Under the pieces are notes generated by a model that was given only the letters and a program-made list of their open reading frames with translations, was not told the DNA's origin and made no database searches. A stretch of DNA of 23,601 nt from a virus: positions 4,364 to 27,964 of IMG/VR virus record IMGVR_UViG_3300030103_000982; one strand, 5' to 3'. The translations under genes were made by a program, and so were the position numbers. Positions 21,695 through 23,601 of the stretch are shown here, in pieces. How positions within the stretch are numbered: the first letter of the stretch is position 1; the number at the start of each line of letters is the position of its first letter.

Positions 21695-22043
21695 GTTCTC
21701 CTCCTTTGTCATTATCATCATACTTAATTCTCTTGCCATTGTGATACATATATCTACTTCTGCTTGGTGTGTGATAACCTTTCTTCAAAAAGAATGTAGG
21801 CTTTCTCTTTGCAGTTTCAAACGTAGCTACAGTTAATACAATAGCACCTATTAAAAACACGTGAGCAACTGCAGTTATACCAAACACCCACATACTACCA
21901 AAGTACATAGAGAATACAATGCACCACATCCATGCTAACACTTGCATGACCATGTGTCTAGTATTTAAATCAGGTATATATTTCAATGGGTTACGCTGAT
22001 GATTCATAATCAGTTGCCATGTATCATGTACTACTTTAGTCAT
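21687..22043 (-). CDS. Two-helix membrane protein, 118 aa
   Basis: Residues 1-30 are polar (DTWQLIMNHQRNPLKYIPDL). Two hydrophobic helices follow at about 32-54 (VMQVLAWMWCIVFSMYFGS) and 55-75 (FGITAVAHVFLIGAIVLTV). Then comes a basic tail (KRKPTFFLKKGYHTPSRSRY) ending in Asp/Gly-rich residues. I recall the HQRNP and MQVLAWMW motifs from other marine phages, uncharacterised. It lies three genes after the lysin, so a holin-like role is possible, though the long tail is unusual. AGGAG upstream is part of a 16-base repeat shared with the 46-aa gene. Its stop overlaps the next start by eight bases. Confidence 0.8.
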   Translation of the reverse strand: MTKVVHDTWQLIMNHQRNPLKYIPDLNTRHMVMQVLAWMWCIVFSMYFGSMWVFGITAVAHVFLIGAIVLTVATFETAKRKPTFFLKKGYHTPSRSRYMYHNGKRIKYDDNDKGGEHE

Positions 22044-22055
22044 GTGTCCACTCCT
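22040..22055 (-). repeat. Translation-start repeat, copy 2
   Basis: On the - strand AGGAGTGGACACATGA, identical over 16 bases to 22191-22206. It holds the ribosome site and ATG of the 118-aa membrane protein gene. The AG of AGGAG is also the end of the preceding TAG stop. Confidence 0.85.
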
Positions 22056-22194
22056 AATCTGTTATATCTATTGCTACTATATCATATTCATCAAACATAT
22101 CTCGTATTTGTTCTTCATTATATGCTTTAACGTAAAGATAAGCAGTTCCATTAGTTTGTTTTGTGTCTTTAAATTCTACATAATATCTATTCAT
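22054..22194 (-). CDS. Very small hypothetical protein, 46 aa
   Basis: Found by hand in the gap between the 82-aa and 118-aa genes. It starts MNRYYVEFKDTKQTNGTAYL and ends in an acidic helix and strand (YDIVAIDITD). AGGAG seven bases before the ATG and tight overlaps at both ends (eight bases with the upstream gene, the stop lying within the next gene's ribosome site) support it. The beta-beta-alpha-beta look suggests a compact fold. Function unknown. Confidence 0.65.
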   Translation of the reverse strand: MNRYYVEFKDTKQTNGTAYLYVKAYNEEQIRDMFDEYDIVAIDITD

Positions 22195-22435
22195 GTGTCC
22201 ACTCCTCTTGTTTACAAAACAAATCTATACCAAAGTCATAGCCTTGTTTATAGTAATGGTGTGATTGTTTCTCATCTCTTGTGCCATGTAACATAGCATC
22301 TGTAACACCATCTTTGAACGCATTTAAAATTTCATTAACTGCTAGTTGTCCTACAGAGCCATGTCTATCTATAAAAGAATTAGGTATTTTATCAGTTGTA
22401 TCACTACTAGCTAATTGGTCTCGTTGTACTCCCAT
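22187..22435 (-). CDS. Small hypothetical protein, 82 aa, downstream of the lysin
   Basis: Starts MGVQRDQLASSDTTDKIPNS at 22435, just after the lysin stop, with GGGAG upstream; the frame extends further upstream into the lysin gene but without a reason to use it. The second half is helical with HHYYKQGYDFGIDLF, a Y-x-x-GYDFGI pattern I recall in other phage hypotheticals. Polar and soluble. The final eight bases overlap the 46-aa gene. No function assigned. Confidence 0.65.
   Translation of the reverse strand: MGVQRDQLASSDTTDKIPNSFIDRHGSVGQLAVNEILNAFKDGVTDAMLHGTRDEKQSHHYYKQGYDFGIDLFCKQEEWTHE
22191..22206 (-). repeat. Translation-start repeat, copy 1
   Basis: On the - strand AGGAGTGGACACATGA, identical to the copy at 22040-22055, here giving the ribosome site and ATG of the 46-aa gene. 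Confidence 0.85.
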
Positions 22436-22436
22436 A

Positions 22437-22871
22437 TCATTTACTCCCTTCAATATCCCACCTATAAAATATGTGGTCATCTATTCTTGTTATGTATGTT
22501 TTAGTTTCTGCCCAACTAGGATTAACATAGTGTGCATGATAATGTGTTGCACCCTCTACGAAGTCATCTAGGTTGCCATAGTAAACACCCTTGGCTACCT
22601 TGAGTGCAACATTCCATGCCTTCTTCTCTCTAGCCTTATCACTTTTACCATCACAGTACCAACTAAATTGACACTTGTTTCTGATAGGTAGTGTGGGTTT
22701 CCACTTATATGTTAAACCCTGTTTGACTACATCACACACATTGTTAGGGTATCTATTATCCTTTACTCTATTCATTACAACTTGTGCGACTGCCACTTGT
22801 CCTACAAAACTTTGATTCTTTGCCTCATGGTACACGTTAAGTGCTAGGCATATTAGTGATTCCATAAGCAT
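22437..22871 (-). CDS. SleB/CwlJ-type cell wall hydrolase (probable endolysin), 144 aa
   Basis: Hydrolase_2 (SleB) family, which cleaves peptidoglycan glycan strands. The opening helix carries the conserved glutamate E16 (LNVYHEAKNQ) followed by GQVAVAQVVMNRV, then a long loop with CQFSWYCDGKSD, and a C-terminal GATHYHAHYVNPSWA segment: the standard order of the family. The domain starts at once, so there is no signal peptide, and release would need a holin. AAGGGAG about ten bases before the ATG; TAATG overlap with the upstream gene. Its place among early replication genes instead of next to the structural genes is notable. It could alternatively act at another stage, but lysis is the simplest view. 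Confidence 0.88.
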   Translation of the reverse strand: MLMESLICLALNVYHEAKNQSFVGQVAVAQVVMNRVKDNRYPNNVCDVVKQGLTYKWKPTLPIRNKCQFSWYCDGKSDKAREKKAWNVALKVAKGVYYGNLDDFVEGATHYHAHYVNPSWAETKTYITRIDDHIFYRWDIEGSK

Positions 22872-23035
22872 TATACTATTACTCCCTTAATATGTACTTC
22901 TTCTAAATGTCTAATGAGCATATCCAAACCTCTGCATACACCATTATGCTCTGCTTTAGTGTGGCTATCTACTACCCATTCATCATCATCTTTAATATCA
23001 TCAACTGCATTTTTTAAGTCTTGTAATGTTATCAT
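22871..23035 (-). CDS. Small hypothetical protein, 54 aa
   Basis: Starts MITLQDLKNAVDDIKDDDEW at 23035, in TAATG overlap with the methyltransferase stop. AAGGAG sits in the last codons of the methyltransferase at proper spacing, which decides this start over the one 21 bases upstream. Acidic and helical, with an isolated Cys (GVCRGLDMLIRHLEE). Its own TAA overlaps the lysin ATG. No family recognised. Confidence 0.65.
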   Translation of the reverse strand: MITLQDLKNAVDDIKDDDEWVVDSHTKAEHNGVCRGLDMLIRHLEEVHIKGVIV

Positions 23036-23601
23036 TATACATTCTCCTTTGTCCATCGTTTATCCCATACAGGGTCAGTTAGTAAATATTGTTTTTCAAC
23101 ATCCATAGTCTTGAGTATATGTGCAATCACATCAACTGTCCACCCATTGCCAATCATCTTGTATCTCTGTGAGTTGGACACATGATTAGTGTAGTTGTCA
23201 GGTAATGTCTGCAATCTCTCACATTCTAAGGGTGTCAGCTTTCGCCACATATCTTTTGATACTACTACATTATCTTTCTGCACAGTAGTAAGACAGTTGG
23301 ACTTACCATCATCTCGCACTTCTAGTTGCCTAGTAAAAGGCAAGTCAAGTTGGTCATCTTTCCTAGTGCCATGCTCATCTAATCTACGATTAACGATACG
23401 ACCAATGGCAACCTTTGGTTCTCTGTGTCCACCTTGCATAGTCGTAAGGGTAGGTGCTTTGCCTTCCTGTGCATACACTCGTCTAATAGAGTCATGTCCT
23501 TTGAGGTCAGCAGTACCAACACGTATCAATCCATCTTTGGACATGGTAGGATTATCCTTGAGTACCATAGTACGTTGCTTACGTTCAATACTATTCCACC
23601 A
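23035..23601 (-). CDS. C5 cytosine DNA methyltransferase, C-terminal part (partial)
   Basis: The frame is open through the right window edge, so the catalytic N-terminal half (PCQ motif) lies outside. The visible 188 residues contain a target-recognition region with two similar segments (GKAPTLTTMQGG and GKSNCLTTVQKD). They then show motif IX (RKLTPLECERLQTLPDNYT) and motif X (QRYKMIGNGWTVDVIAHIL), both standard for C5-cytosine methyltransferases. Such phage enzymes protect DNA against host restriction; the target site cannot be read. It is the first gene of the visible - strand operon, and its stop is coupled to the 54-aa gene. Confidence 0.92.
   Translation of the reverse strand, partial: WWNSIERKQRTMVLKDNPTMSKDGLIRVGTADLKGHDSIRRVYAQEGKAPTLTTMQGGHREPKVAIGRIVNRRLDEHGTRKDDQLDLPFTRQLEVRDDGKSNCLTTVQKDNVVVSKDMWRKLTPLECERLQTLPDNYTNHVSNSQRYKMIGNGWTVDVIAHILKTMDVEKQYLLTDPVWDKRWTKENV

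Noticed and set aside
21695-21739. Upstream start for the CD-x-HVVKM gene
   Set aside because: AAGGAGGAG is placed exactly for the ATG at 21694, and the conserved domain begins there.
22436-22480. Upstream start extending the 82-aa gene into the lysin gene
   Set aside because: No ribosome site for it; GGGAG fits the ATG at 22435.

Overview
This window is part of the genome of a tailed bacteriophage, most likely a short-tailed (podovirus-type) marine phage. The DNA is AT-rich by eye and very tightly packed, with no gene-free stretch longer than about 35 bases. The gene set is that of marine T7-like relatives: family A DNA polymerase, T7-type endonuclease I, separate Toprim primase and DnaB-type helicase, Cas4/RecB-type exonuclease, adenosylcobalamin-dependent ribonucleotide reductase and MazG. 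The polymerase carries a DnaJ-like zinc-finger insertion. From memory, unverified, that insertion is a hallmark of the HMO-2011-type phages of SAR116, SAR11 and roseobacter hosts, so I place the window there. The host cannot be read from the sequence. No capsid, portal, terminase or RNA polymerase gene is inside the window.

Layout. Positions 1-9620 (+ strand) are the end of a structural operon. It holds the tail of an upstream gene, a 653-aa protein with an 11/22-residue repeat rod, two small proteins, a 401-aa protein, a 1320-aa giant, and a 556-aa protein with an ADP-ribosyltransferase-like domain. These look like internal or ejected virion proteins. Positions 9617-23601 (- strand, read right to left) are the early/replication operon. 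It starts off-window with a cytosine methyltransferase, then a SleB-type lysin, small proteins, a membrane protein, a CD-x-HVVKM-family protein, a tyrosine integrase, primase, helicase, polymerase, a putative ssDNA-binding protein, exonuclease, endonuclease I, small conserved proteins, class II ribonucleotide reductase, a small membrane protein, a nuclease-like protein, an RMF-like protein and MazG. The two operons meet tail to tail with overlapping stop codons.

How it works together. The - strand genes make and repair nucleotides and DNA (RNR, MazG, primase, helicase, polymerase, SSB, exonuclease, endonuclease I). Four strong-looking sigma70 promoters (TTGACA-N17-TATAAN, one with GTGACA) lie inside the last part of upstream genes: before the primase, before the SSB, before RNR, and inside the gene upstream of the integrase. 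No such promoter was found on the + strand in 1-9620, which fits an early/late division. Genes are linked by many TAATG and ATGA stop/start overlaps, implying translational coupling. Three small genes (59, 53 and 46 aa) were found by hand in gaps between longer genes. The observations I rate highest are the ART-like domain in the last virion-module protein, the hendecad repeat protein, the repeated promoter architecture, and a shared C-terminal RG(G)LM tail on two structural-operon proteins.
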